From Mycobacterium sp. (lineage in GTDB: Bacteria; Actinomycetota; Actinomycetes; Mycobacteriales; Mycobacteriaceae): a stretch of 64,000 nt of DNA. Of this stretch, positions 16,451 to 24,804 are shown one piece after another; the stretch's first letter is position 1; each line of letters begins with the position of its first letter. The DNA lies in contig JAKFVT010000026.1 of the NCBI GenBank assembly GCA_021732005.1, positions 109,127 to 173,126 of the forward strand, written 5' to 3'. Below the pieces are notes generated by a model that saw nothing but the letters and a program-made list of their open reading frames with translations, was not told the DNA's origin and did no database searches. The translations under genes were made by a program, and so were the position numbers.

Positions 16451-17356
16451 ATGTTTCGGCTGCGGGTGATGGCTGTGGTCATGTGTGGGCTCGCACCTGT
16501 CGCGGGCTGCGGCTCGGCGCCGCACCCCGGTGCTCCGACGGCACCAAGTACCGCGCCGCCGTCGAGTTTCGCCGCTACGCCCAAGGCTGAAGCGCCCCCG
16601 CCGGCCACGCCGCCCGTCGACGCCGAACTCTTCAAGGCGACATCGGACGGGGCGATCGGATACTTCTTCATCTCGCCGAGCGGCAAGTGGCGCTGCGCGA
16701 TCCGACCATGGAACGAAGCGGGGTGCAGCGCAGCCACCGGATCCGACCTACCCGTGGCCGGCGCCCCCATGGTGGCCAGCCACTACGACCAACATCCGGT
16801 GGCTCCCAATGTGATTGTCGTGGACGACAAGTCGGCCCACTTCGCGTCCCATGGCGATCCCCACTTCTGGCGGTACGACCAACCGGCGCGGACCCTGGAG
16901 TACGGGCAGGAGCTCTCGGCTCTTGGATTCAGCTGCAACGCACAGACATCCGGGATTTCCTGCCGAAATGACGCTACCGGGACCGGCTTCACGTTCTCCA
17001 CTGAGGGATACCGATTCGAGTACACGCCGGTGATCGGAGCCCCGGTGAATACGGAGCCGCCGGGTGGGCTGGTGCCCGTCGTCCTTGGCAGTGGGCAAGG
17101 TGGAGGTTCGCAGGGCTATGGCACGGAGCGGCCGCCTGTTATCACGCTGGGCAACTGCGCGAGCGCCGTTTCGAAGATCCAGTGGCAGGACTGGGGCGGG
17201 CCGGAAGCGCGCGGTACGGGTCTGGGCTGCGTACAGGCCGGTGACCCGCCCCGCTATACCCTGGTCGCTTCCGACCTCGGCCAGTGTCACGGCGTGCCCG
17301 CCTACCGAAAACTCGATATCGGTGGCGGCGGGCCGTCCTCGATCTGTGACGGGTGA
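16451..17356 (+). CDS. Putative lipoprotein of unknown function
   Basis: 301 residues. The lipoprotein signal MFRLRVMAVVMCGLAPVAGC places the lipobox Cys at residue 20. A Pro/Ala-rich linker follows (about residues 22-60). The outer domain has pairs of cysteines (WRCAIRPWNEAGC, FSCNAQTSGISC, and near the end LGQCHG and SSICDG) and a glycine-rich loop (GSGQGGGSQGYG) near residue 213. Disulfide bonds are likely. The start and signal sequence are nearly identical to those of the divergent VWA lipoprotein, although the mature proteins differ. I do not recognise the domain. It ends in a small hairpin shared with the convergent aldehyde dehydrogenase. Confidence 0.8.
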   Translation: MFRLRVMAVVMCGLAPVAGCGSAPHPGAPTAPSTAPPSSFAATPKAEAPPPATPPVDAELFKATSDGAIGYFFISPSGKWRCAIRPWNEAGCSAATGSDLPVAGAPMVASHYDQHPVAPNVIVVDDKSAHFASHGDPHFWRYDQPARTLEYGQELSALGFSCNAQTSGISCRNDATGTGFTFSTEGYRFEYTPVIGAPVNTEPPGGLVPVVLGSGQGGGSQGYGTERPPVITLGNCASAVSKIQWQDWGGPEARGTGLGCVQAGDPPRYTLVASDLGQCHGVPAYRKLDIGGGGPSSICDG

Positions 17357-17365
17357 TCGCACCCG
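17350..17365. terminator. Small hairpin between convergent genes
   Basis: CGGGTG and CACCCG form a 6-bp stem with a 4-base loop over the stop of the lipoprotein gene, 8 bases from the stop of the convergent aldehyde dehydrogenase. There is no U-tract, so it would be a weak bidirectional terminator at best. Confidence 0.35.
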
Positions 17366-17372
17366 CGGCGCG

Positions 17373-18809
17373 CTACTCCCCGGTGCCCACCGGCGCGTAC
17401 CCGAGAATCGCCTTGGTCTCCAGGAAGTCGGCGAAACCCTCTTCACCCCACTCCCGGCCGTTGCCGCTGGTCTTGTATCCACCGAAGGGGGCCTTGATGT
17501 CGAACGCGTGGTTGATGGCGACCGCGCCGGCACGGATGCGCCGGGCAAGCGCACGCGCCTGGTCCAGGTCGGCGCCGGAGACATAGCCGTAGAGGCCGTA
17601 GTCGGTGTCGTTGCCGATCTCGACGGCCTGGTCCAGGTTGTCGTAGCCCAGGATGCACAGCACCGGTCCGAAGATCTCCTCGCGGGCGATCGTCATGTCG
17701 TTGTTCACGTCGGCGAACACCGTCGGGCGCACGTAGTAGCCGGTGTCGAGACCGTCGGGGCGACCGGGGCCACCCGCAACCACCGTCGCTCCCTCGGCGA
17801 TGCCCTTCTCGATGAGGCCCTGAACCTTCTCGAACTGCACGCGGGAGGCCACCGGGCCGATCGCCGAGCTGTCGGACAGATCGCCGACCTTGACTCCCTC
17901 AGCGGTGGCCTTCGCCACCGCCACGGCTTCGTCCATCCGCGACTTCGGGACCAGCATGCGCGACGGTGCATTACAGCTCTGCCCGGAGTTCATCATCATC
18001 ACCGCGACGCCGGCCGCGACGCTCTGGCCGAACGCCTCGTCGTCGAGCACGATGTTGGGGCTCTTTCCGCCCAGTTCCTGGCTGACCCGCTTGACGCTGG
18101 GGGCGGCGTTGCGCGCCACCTCGATGCCGGCCCGGGTCGAGCCGGTGAACGACACCATGTCAATGCCGGGATGGCTGGACAGCGCGGCGCCGACGCCCGG
18201 CCCGTCACCGAAGACCATGTTGTAGACACCCGCGGGAAGCCCTGCGGCATCCATGATCTCGGTGAAGATCTGCCCGGAGAACGGCGCGACCTCGGACGGC
18301 TTGAGCACCATGGTGCAACCGGCAGCCAGGGCCGGGAACACCTTGCAGGCGATCTGGTTGATCGGCCAGTTCCACGGCGTGATGAGGCCACACACCCCGA
18401 CCGGCTCCTTGACCACCATGGTCTGACCGCGCTCGGTTTCGAAGCTGTAGTTCTTCAGCACGTCTATGGCGGTCGAGAGGTGACCGAGACCCATCATCAC
18501 CTGCGGCCCGGCGGCCAGCGTCGGAGGTGCACCCATCTCCTCGTGCACCGCGTCGGCGAGATCCTTCAGACGTTTCTGGTACTCGTCGAGGATCGTCTGC
18601 AAGACGTCGAGGCGGTCTTCCTTGGAGCTGACCGACCACGTGCCGAATGCCTTGCGGGCCGCCTTCACCGCCTTGTCCACGTCGGCGCCGCTGCCGATGG
18701 CGATCGTGCCGCCGACCTGCTCGAGTGTCGGGTTGTCGACGTCGAGCGTCCGCAGCTCGACCGGATCCACCCACTGGCCATCGATGTAGAACTTCAGATA
18801 TTCGCGCAT
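17373..18809 (-). CDS. NAD(P)+-dependent aldehyde dehydrogenase
   Basis: 478 residues from ATG 18809, 8 bases behind GAGGAGG. Hallmarks are TPWNWPINQ (substrate/cofactor entry, near residue 145), FTGSTRAG (the NAD-binding loop, near 220), ELGGKSPNI with the general-base Glu, and NSGQSCNAPSRM with the catalytic Cys near residue 280. It converts an aldehyde to the acid. It is the last gene of the leftward catabolic operon and directly follows the ThDP enzyme. A sensible inference is that it oxidises the aldehyde released when that enzyme cleaves a C-C bond. Confidence 0.93.
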   Translation of the reverse strand: MREYLKFYIDGQWVDPVELRTLDVDNPTLEQVGGTIAIGSGADVDKAVKAARKAFGTWSVSSKEDRLDVLQTILDEYQKRLKDLADAVHEEMGAPPTLAAGPQVMMGLGHLSTAIDVLKNYSFETERGQTMVVKEPVGVCGLITPWNWPINQIACKVFPALAAGCTMVLKPSEVAPFSGQIFTEIMDAAGLPAGVYNMVFGDGPGVGAALSSHPGIDMVSFTGSTRAGIEVARNAAPSVKRVSQELGGKSPNIVLDDEAFGQSVAAGVAVMMMNSGQSCNAPSRMLVPKSRMDEAVAVAKATAEGVKVGDLSDSSAIGPVASRVQFEKVQGLIEKGIAEGATVVAGGPGRPDGLDTGYYVRPTVFADVNNDMTIAREEIFGPVLCILGYDNLDQAVEIGNDTDYGLYGYVSGADLDQARALARRIRAGAVAINHAFDIKAPFGGYKTSGNGREWGEEGFADFLETKAILGYAPVGTGE

Positions 18810-18836
18810 GATCACATCCTCCTCAATCCGGGTGGG

Positions 18837-20549
18837 TTATTGGGTGCCTTCGGCGTACCAAGTCCTGAATCGGTCGTACTTCGGCATCTCCTCGGAGTTG
18901 GCCTTCGGGTCGATGCACACGTGCACCACGCCGACCTTTCCACTGGCGTAGGCGCGGGCGATCGCCGGACCGATCTCCTCTTCTTTGTCCACATACTCAC
19001 CGTGGCAACCGAAACCCTCGGCGATCTTGTCCATCCGGACATCCTTGCTCCAGTGCACGCCGGGTTGCGGCGACGGCTGGTCGAAGGTCCGCTTGTACAC
19101 ACCGACCTCGAGACCCCACTGATGGTCGACGCCGACCACACACACCAGCGGCAGGTTCTGCCTAGCCGCGGTCTCCAGCTCGGCGATGTGGAACAGGAAC
19201 GCCGAGTCACTGGTGAGCAGCATGACCGGGCGCTTACCGCCCTCGGCCACCGAGGCGCCGACGGCATAGGGCAAGCCGGTGCCCAGGTGACCGAAGTTCT
19301 GGTTCCAGATCACGTCGCGCGGCTTGGTCTGCGAATAGGTCCACTGAAATATCACGGTCGCCCCGCCGTCGCGCACCAGGATGCCGTCGTCGAGTTCGTC
19401 GAATGCCTTGGTCGCCTCGACGACGTACCGGGCCGGGTGCACCGGGGTTCGTCCGCTCGGTGCCTCTTCGGCAACCCGCGCCAGCTCGGCGGCGTCGGCT
19501 TTGATCAGCGTCTCGAGGGTGGCCGACGGGGAGCGAGGGGTGTCCCGCAGCGCCTCGACCAGCTGTGGCACCACGCCGCGCAGGTCACCGACCAGCGCCA
19601 CGTCGACGGGCCGGTTGACGCCGATGGCGGTCGGGTCCTGCTCGACCATCACCCATTTGCGCGTCGCGTTGTTGGCGGCCCAGTGCTGGGTGCGGCCGTA
19701 GTGCATCGGTTCGCCGAGTTCGGTGCCGAGCGCGACGCACAGGTCGGATTGTTCGACGGCCTCATTGGCGGCCGGCGAGAACAGGTACGGGAACGTCCGA
19801 TCCTGCAGACCCGGGATGAACGACGTGCCGCCGGAGGTCTGGATCACCGGGCACGCCATCAGTTCGGCCAGCTCCTTGACCTCCTGCTGCGTGCGTGAGG
19901 TGTGCACACCGTGACCGACCAGCAGCACCGGTCGCTGGGCATCGCGGATCAGCGCGGCCGCCTCGGCCACCTCGCGGCTGCCTGCGCCCTGGTTGACCAG
20001 TCGGTAGGCGGACGGCGGCGGTGCGTCGTCGACGTCCAGCTCTTCGAGGATGACGTGGGACGGGAACTCGACGTAGGTCGGGCCGGGGGTTCCGGACATG
20101 GCCCGCCGGATGGCTTCGTGGATGATCTCGTCGGTCTGGTCGGCGTACTCGATCGAGCTGCTGTACTTCACCGATGCGGCGAAAAGCGGCTCCTGCTGGA
20201 CGAATTGGATGCGCCCGCGGCGCACCCGGCGTTCGGTGACCCGGGCCCGCTGCCCACCCAGGAAGATGACCGGCGAGTTCTCGACGAGTGCGCACTGGAT
20301 GGCCCCGGCGATGTTGGCCATACCCGGGCCGAGCGTGCCGATGCACAGGCCGGGCTTGCCCGTCATCCGGGATGCAGCCTCGGCCATGAAGCCGGCGCTC
20401 AGTTCGTGGTGCGGCGCCACAACCGACCAGCCGCGGGCGTCCGCTTCGGTGAACATGTGCACGAAGTTGGGGTCCGGAATGCCGAACAATGTGTTCACAC
20501 CCTCGGCCTCGAACAGGTCGAGAATGCGTTTGTAGACCGGTACACCCAT
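18837..20549 (-). CDS. Thiamine-diphosphate-dependent enzyme (acetolactate synthase/2-hydroxyacyl lyase-like)
   Basis: 570 residues with the three-domain layout of ThDP enzymes: an N-terminal PYR domain (APHHELSAGFMAEAASRMTG, with the cofactor-activating Glu at about residue 49), a central domain (PVLLVGHGVHTS), and a C-terminal PP domain. The diphosphate motif normally written GDG...NN reads LLTSDSAFLF then VVGVDHQWG here. The first Mg-ligating Asp is kept, but the Gly is Ser and the second Asn is Asp. The enzyme should make or break a C-C bond next to a carbonyl. Next to an aldehyde dehydrogenase and acyl-CoA enzymes, a 2-hydroxyacyl-CoA lyase-like role is attractive but unproven. Confidence 0.85.
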   Translation of the reverse strand: MGVPVYKRILDLFEAEGVNTLFGIPDPNFVHMFTEADARGWSVVAPHHELSAGFMAEAASRMTGKPGLCIGTLGPGMANIAGAIQCALVENSPVIFLGGQRARVTERRVRRGRIQFVQQEPLFAASVKYSSSIEYADQTDEIIHEAIRRAMSGTPGPTYVEFPSHVILEELDVDDAPPPSAYRLVNQGAGSREVAEAAALIRDAQRPVLLVGHGVHTSRTQQEVKELAELMACPVIQTSGGTSFIPGLQDRTFPYLFSPAANEAVEQSDLCVALGTELGEPMHYGRTQHWAANNATRKWVMVEQDPTAIGVNRPVDVALVGDLRGVVPQLVEALRDTPRSPSATLETLIKADAAELARVAEEAPSGRTPVHPARYVVEATKAFDELDDGILVRDGGATVIFQWTYSQTKPRDVIWNQNFGHLGTGLPYAVGASVAEGGKRPVMLLTSDSAFLFHIAELETAARQNLPLVCVVGVDHQWGLEVGVYKRTFDQPSPQPGVHWSKDVRMDKIAEGFGCHGEYVDKEEEIGPAIARAYASGKVGVVHVCIDPKANSEEMPKYDRFRTWYAEGTQ

Positions 20550-20568
20550 GCGAAACTCCTTGATTCCG

Positions 20569-21522
20569 TTACAGATAGCGTTGAGCCAGTTGGTGACGAT
20601 GCGCTGCGGGAGATCCGAACAGCGAACGATTCAGCGCGGCGCGCTTGAGGTAGACGTGGACGCCGCTTTCCCACGTGTAGCCGATGCCGCCGTGCAGTTG
20701 CATCGATTTGCCTGCCACGTCGACGGCAGTGCTGCACGCGTACGACTTCGCCATCGCCGCGGCCACCCCGGCATCGGGCTGGTTCCCGGCGACGGCGTGT
20801 ACGGCCGCGCGCACCAGTTGGCGGGAGACCGCGATCGCCACATACATGTCGGCGCAGGCGTGCTTGACGGCCTGGAACGAGCCGATGGGCCGGTCGAACT
20901 GGTGGCGCATCGTCACGTAGGAGACGGTCCCGGCGAGCATGGCCTCGGCGACGCCGAGGCTGTCGCATGCGACGGCAACGGCAGCCCGCTCGTAAACCCG
21001 GCGGACGGCAGCCTCGGCGTCCCCGTCGAAAGCCATGACCTCCGAGCGTTGTTCGACCGCGACCCGGGCCAGCCGGCGGGTCTCGTCGAGCACCGGTTGT
21101 GCGGTGATCGTCACGACCGCCTCGGCGACCCCGCTGTCGGTGAGCACCAGGACCGTGTCGGCGCCGTCGGGGTCGGGCACGAAGTCGAGCGGTTCGAGCG
21201 CGACGGCCACCCGGTGGGCTCCGGAGGCGATGCCGGAGAGCAGCCGGTCGCGAATGGCGCTGGGCGCCAGGCTGTTCAGCACCCCGACGGCCAGCACGGC
21301 GCTGCCGAGGAAGCTGGTGGCGCTGGCTGCCCGGCCCATCTCCTCACAGATGACGGCCACCTCGGCGAACGTCGCGCCCGAGCCACCGAGGTGCTCGGGT
21401 ACTTCCAGCCCGGCCCAGCCGGCATCGGCGATCACCGCCCACTCGACCGTGCGCTCCTTGGCCAGCAGGCCACCGGCCACCGACCGGAGTTCGGCGTGGA
21501 ACTGCTCGAAATCGTCTGCCAT
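20569..21522 (-). CDS. Acyl-CoA dehydrogenase, small-subunit type
   Basis: 317 residues, shorter than the usual 380-400. The N-terminal helical domain is reduced. The C-terminal part is well conserved: RHQFDRPIGSFQAVKHACAD near residue 210 and MQLHGGIGYTWESGVHVYLK near 275, where the Glu is in the position of the catalytic base. This is the short partner of the alpha2beta2 acyl-CoA dehydrogenases known from actinobacterial steroid catabolism, such as FadE26/27 and ChsE pairs. It overlaps the upstream long-form gene by one base (TGATG), so 1:1 production is likely. It introduces an alpha-beta double bond into an acyl-CoA. Confidence 0.88.
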   Translation of the reverse strand: MADDFEQFHAELRSVAGGLLAKERTVEWAVIADAGWAGLEVPEHLGGSGATFAEVAVICEEMGRAASATSFLGSAVLAVGVLNSLAPSAIRDRLLSGIASGAHRVAVALEPLDFVPDPDGADTVLVLTDSGVAEAVVTITAQPVLDETRRLARVAVEQRSEVMAFDGDAEAAVRRVYERAAVAVACDSLGVAEAMLAGTVSYVTMRHQFDRPIGSFQAVKHACADMYVAIAVSRQLVRAAVHAVAGNQPDAGVAAAMAKSYACSTAVDVAGKSMQLHGGIGYTWESGVHVYLKRAALNRSLFGSPAAHRHQLAQRYL

Positions 21523-22685
21523 CACGGCACGCTCGGTTCGCGCGGCAACCCGAGACCGCGTTCGGCGATGATGGTGCGCTGAATCTCGCTGGCGCCGCCC
21601 GGAATGGTCCATTCCCAGGAGCCGATGAAGTCCAGCATCCACGCCCCGGACTCCCAGCCGCTGGACGCGGGCTTGGTGAGTGTCGTGTGGGCGGCCAGGC
21701 CACCGATCTCGGCGCCGAAGTCGGTCATCTGCTGCAGCAGTTCGCTGTAGAACAACTTCACCACCGAGGCGTCCGCGGCACCGGTGGCCTCTGTCTCGCT
21801 GCGTGACACCAGGTCACGGCACAGTCCGCGCAGCCCGGCGATCTCGATCTCGAACTGCGCCAGGCGATCGGCGACCCGCGCATCCGTGACCAGCGAGCAG
21901 GCCTGCACCAGCCGGCGGAAGCCCGCATTCCCCAGCCGTTCGGTCAATTCCAGCATTGTCATGCCGCGCTCGGCGCCCAGTGTCGCCTGGGCGACCTGCC
22001 AGCCTTCGTTCTCGGCGCCGATCAGATTGGCCGCCGGAATCACCACGTCGTCGAGGAAGATCTCGCAGAAGTGCGAATCCCCGACGGCGTTGCGGATCGG
22101 CCGCACGTCGATACCCGGTGTCGTCATGTCCAGCAGGAAGTAGGAGATCCCCCGGCGTTTGGGCGCCTCCGGATCGGTGCGGGCCAGCAGCAGGCACCAG
22201 TCGGCGTGCAATCCCCCACTGGCCCAGATCTTTTGACCATTGACCACATAGGTCTCGCCGACCCGTCGGGCGGTGGTACGCAGGCTGGCCAGATCGGATC
22301 CGGCCTCGGGTTCGGAGAATCCCTGCACCCAGATCTCGCCGTCCAGGATCGCGGGCAGATGGCGGCGGCGCTGTTCGTCGGTGCCGGCGACCAGCAGGGT
22401 GGACGCGGCGTGGTGGATGCCGACGAACGCCAAGACCAACCGCGGGGCGTCATGGGCGGCGAGTTCGGAGTACAGCACGATCTGCTGATCGACCGGCATG
22501 CCGCCACCCCACTGCGCCGGCCAGTGCGGGACGGCGAAGCCCGCGGCGTGCAGTTCGGCGAACCAGGCCTTCTGGAAGGCGACGAATTCGGCGTCGGAGA
22601 CGCCCGTTTGGGAGACCCGCCAGTCGGCGGGCACATGGTCGGCGCACCAGGCGCGGACCTCGGCCCGGAAGTCCGCCAGGCTCAT
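21522..22685 (-). CDS. Acyl-CoA dehydrogenase, large-subunit type
   Basis: 387 residues. The N-terminal helical domain is complete (FPVPHWP-like segment at about residue 50), then WVQGFSEPEAGSDLASLRT near 118 (FAD and substrate contacts) and YVVNGQKIWASGGLHADW. The C-terminus SWEWTIPGGASEIQRTIIAE is the FAD-adenine contact. The region around residue 240 lacks a clear catalytic Glu in the usual place, consistent with the short subunit supplying it. It is translationally coupled to genes on both sides (ATGA upstream, TGATG downstream). It most likely forms a heteromer with the product of the next gene. Confidence 0.9.
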   Translation of the reverse strand: MSLADFRAEVRAWCADHVPADWRVSQTGVSDAEFVAFQKAWFAELHAAGFAVPHWPAQWGGGMPVDQQIVLYSELAAHDAPRLVLAFVGIHHAASTLLVAGTDEQRRRHLPAILDGEIWVQGFSEPEAGSDLASLRTTARRVGETYVVNGQKIWASGGLHADWCLLLARTDPEAPKRRGISYFLLDMTTPGIDVRPIRNAVGDSHFCEIFLDDVVIPAANLIGAENEGWQVAQATLGAERGMTMLELTERLGNAGFRRLVQACSLVTDARVADRLAQFEIEIAGLRGLCRDLVSRSETEATGAADASVVKLFYSELLQQMTDFGAEIGGLAAHTTLTKPASSGWESGAWMLDFIGSWEWTIPGGASEIQRTIIAERGLGLPREPSVP

Positions 22686-23581
22686 GCGAACAGCCCTGTC
22701 AGGCCGCGCGGCCCCGTGCGGCGAACCAACTGGTCGCGGGTGGCCGACAGACCGAACGGGAGCCGGCGCAGCGGCTGGCTGTACCGGGACAGCCACGACA
22801 GCGTGGTCTCGTCACAGAAGCCGACGGCCCCGTGCAGCTGATGACACACCCGGAAGACCACCTCGGCGGCCTCGATGGCGGCCAGCCGCAGCGCGAGCGC
22901 ATCGTCGGTGTCCTGGCTCCACAGCGCGTGTTTGGCGAGCACCTCGAGCCCGCTGCGCTCCACTTCGGCATCGGTCAGCTGGAATTGCACACCCTGGAAC
23001 GCCGACAGCGGCTGGCCGAACTGCTTACGCAGGCTGACGTGGGCGATGGTGAGTTCGACGGCCCGGTCCAGCATCCCGAGCAGCGTCCAACAGGGCAGCA
23101 CCAGCCCGAGCGCGACGTCGCCGGCCCCGCGGGTGTCGATCGGTGTCAGCTGCAGTGCGGCGGTGAAACCGGGACCCACCGCTGTGGTCGGGGTTGCCGA
23201 ACTGCGGGCGCCATCGAGGGTGACCGCAATCCAGCGGTGGTCCAGGCCGTGGACCGCGGCGGCGGGGGCGGTGGCGGACACCACGATCAGTCCGTCAGCG
23301 TCCAGGTCAGTCGGGTGAGCCAGGCGTTCGGCCAGCGGATACGGCAGCGCCCAGTAGCCGGCGCTGCGGCACAGCGCGGCGGCGGCCTCGGCGGACTCCG
23401 GGTCGGTGCGTACGTCGAGGTCGAAGGCACCCAGTTCGGTCAGCACCGGAATGACCAGCGCGTCACGATCGCCGGGCTTCGCTTCGGCCTGCTGTACCAG
23501 CGCATCCCCGCCGGCGGCCCCGAAGGCGCGCAGTGCCTGGCGGCCGTATTCGACTGCGTCATCGGATAGTTCGAGATTCAT
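22682..23581 (-). CDS. Acyl-CoA dehydrogenase, small-subunit type (second pair)
   Basis: 299 residues. It has the same short layout as the protein at 20569-21522, with VSLRKQFGQPLSAFQGVQFQ near residue 195 and CHQLHGAVGFCDETTLSWLS near 260. In the latter the H-G-A-x-G-F/Y-x-x-E signature carries the candidate catalytic Glu. It overlaps both neighbours by four bases (ATGA). It is the partner of the long-form gene immediately upstream. Presence of a second pair suggests two distinct dehydrogenation steps or two chain lengths in the pathway. Confidence 0.88.
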   Translation of the reverse strand: MNLELSDDAVEYGRQALRAFGAAGGDALVQQAEAKPGDRDALVIPVLTELGAFDLDVRTDPESAEAAAALCRSAGYWALPYPLAERLAHPTDLDADGLIVVSATAPAAAVHGLDHRWIAVTLDGARSSATPTTAVGPGFTAALQLTPIDTRGAGDVALGLVLPCWTLLGMLDRAVELTIAHVSLRKQFGQPLSAFQGVQFQLTDAEVERSGLEVLAKHALWSQDTDDALALRLAAIEAAEVVFRVCHQLHGAVGFCDETTLSWLSRYSQPLRRLPFGLSATRDQLVRRTGPRGLTGLFA

Positions 23582-24750
23582 CGGGAGCCAGCCAGCAACG
23601 CCCTCGACATCAGGATGCGCTGCATTTCGATGCTGCCCGAGGCCACGGTCGCCGACTGCGAGTAGCGCCAATGGTCTTCGACCTCGGCGCGGTAATACGT
23701 TGTCGCGGCGTCGTCACGGGGTACCTCGGCGATGATGTCCATCAGCACCTCAGCGCTCTCCTGATCCAGTTTCGTCACGGCGATCCGGTAGGCCGCGGCG
23801 TCGCCCGGCTGAACCCGCCCGCTGCTCTGCAGCGACACCACCCGGTAGGCCATCAACCGGGCCCTCCTGCAGTGCAACAACATTCGGACCCAGCGTGCGC
23901 GCAGCTCGTCGGGCAGCTGTTCCCACCGGTCGCCCAATGCCTGCGGCGCCAGCGTGAGGAGTCGTTCGCAGCGGGCGTAGCGGGCGATGCCGACCCGTTC
24001 GAACGACAGCACGTCGGCCACGATCGACCATCCGCCGTCCAACGGCCCGAGGAGATCGGCCTCGGTGACCCGCAGTTCGTCGAAGAACACCTCGTTGAGG
24101 TGATGTGGCCCCATCATCGTGCGAATGGGCCGGACCTGGATGGCCGGATCGTCCATGGGCACCAGGAAGATCGACAAGCCCTGCTGTTTCTTCTGGACTG
24201 CACCCTCTCCCACCTTGGTGGTCCGCACCAGCAGGAAGCACCACTGCGCCATGGTCGCGTACGAGGTCCAGATCTTCTGTCCGCTGATCCGCCAGCCGTC
24301 ACCGTCGCGGCGGGCCGTCGTGCGCAGCGACGCCAGGTCCGACCCGGCCTCCGGCTCCGAGAAGCCCTGACACCAGATGACGTCCCCGCGGGAGATCGGC
24401 GGAAGGTGTTGGCGCTGCTGGACTTCGGTGCCGTAGCGCATCAGCGTCGGACCCACCCAGTTGACGCCCATGTATTGCGCGCCGCGCGGCTCGTGATGCG
24501 CCCACATCTCCTCGCGGACCACGGTCTGCTCCCACACCGAGGCGCCCCGCCCACCGAACTCCTGCGGCCACGCCAGGCAGAGCAGGTCGTGGGCGGCCAG
24601 TGTCCGGCAGAACCGCTGCGCGGCGTCCAGATCCGCCGGGTCGTCGGTGAACGCCCCGAGAAAGCCTTCGGGGACATGCTCCTTCACCAGCTCGCGCAGC
24701 TGTTCGCGCAGCGCCGCCGCCGGCGCACCCATCTCGAAACTCAGGCCCAC
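23578..24750 (-). CDS. Acyl-CoA dehydrogenase, large-subunit type (second pair)
   Basis: 390 residues from a GTG at 24750 behind GAGGAGGAG. The conserved elements are LAWPQEFGGRGAS near residue 58, WCQGFSEPEAGSDLASLRT near 125, WRISGQKIWTSYATMAQW, and the C-terminal ATVASGSIEMQRILMSRALL FAD contact. It is close to the FadE17/FadE26-like long subunits of actinobacterial catabolic operons. It is followed by the short subunit with an ATGA overlap. It opens the beta-oxidation part of the leftward operon, after the CoA-transferase gene. Confidence 0.9.
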   Translation of the reverse strand: MGLSFEMGAPAAALREQLRELVKEHVPEGFLGAFTDDPADLDAAQRFCRTLAAHDLLCLAWPQEFGGRGASVWEQTVVREEMWAHHEPRGAQYMGVNWVGPTLMRYGTEVQQRQHLPPISRGDVIWCQGFSEPEAGSDLASLRTTARRDGDGWRISGQKIWTSYATMAQWCFLLVRTTKVGEGAVQKKQQGLSIFLVPMDDPAIQVRPIRTMMGPHHLNEVFFDELRVTEADLLGPLDGGWSIVADVLSFERVGIARYARCERLLTLAPQALGDRWEQLPDELRARWVRMLLHCRRARLMAYRVVSLQSSGRVQPGDAAAYRIAVTKLDQESAEVLMDIIAEVPRDDAATTYYRAEVEDHWRYSQSATVASGSIEMQRILMSRALLAGSR

Positions 24751-24804
24751 GCGCCGCTCCTCCTCATCGCTCGTGCCTCGCTCTGCATCGTCGCCGGCTG
24801 AGGC

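Larger units (their letters stand above)
16338..16465. repeat. Inverted duplicate of a promoter and start region (30-base arms)
   Basis: The arms are 16338-16367 and 16436-16465. Each reads GTTAGGNTCCGGGCCATG and continues into codons for M-F-x-L-R. Only two of 30 bases differ. The two arms are therefore the promoters plus first codons of two divergent lipoprotein genes. Confidence 0.75.

Noticed and set aside
17064..19898. Long open frame of about 944 codons on the plus strand
   Set aside because: It is exactly antisense to the aldehyde dehydrogenase and ThDP genes, is rich in His, Arg, Asp and Gly with no domain, and reflects GC-biased third positions.
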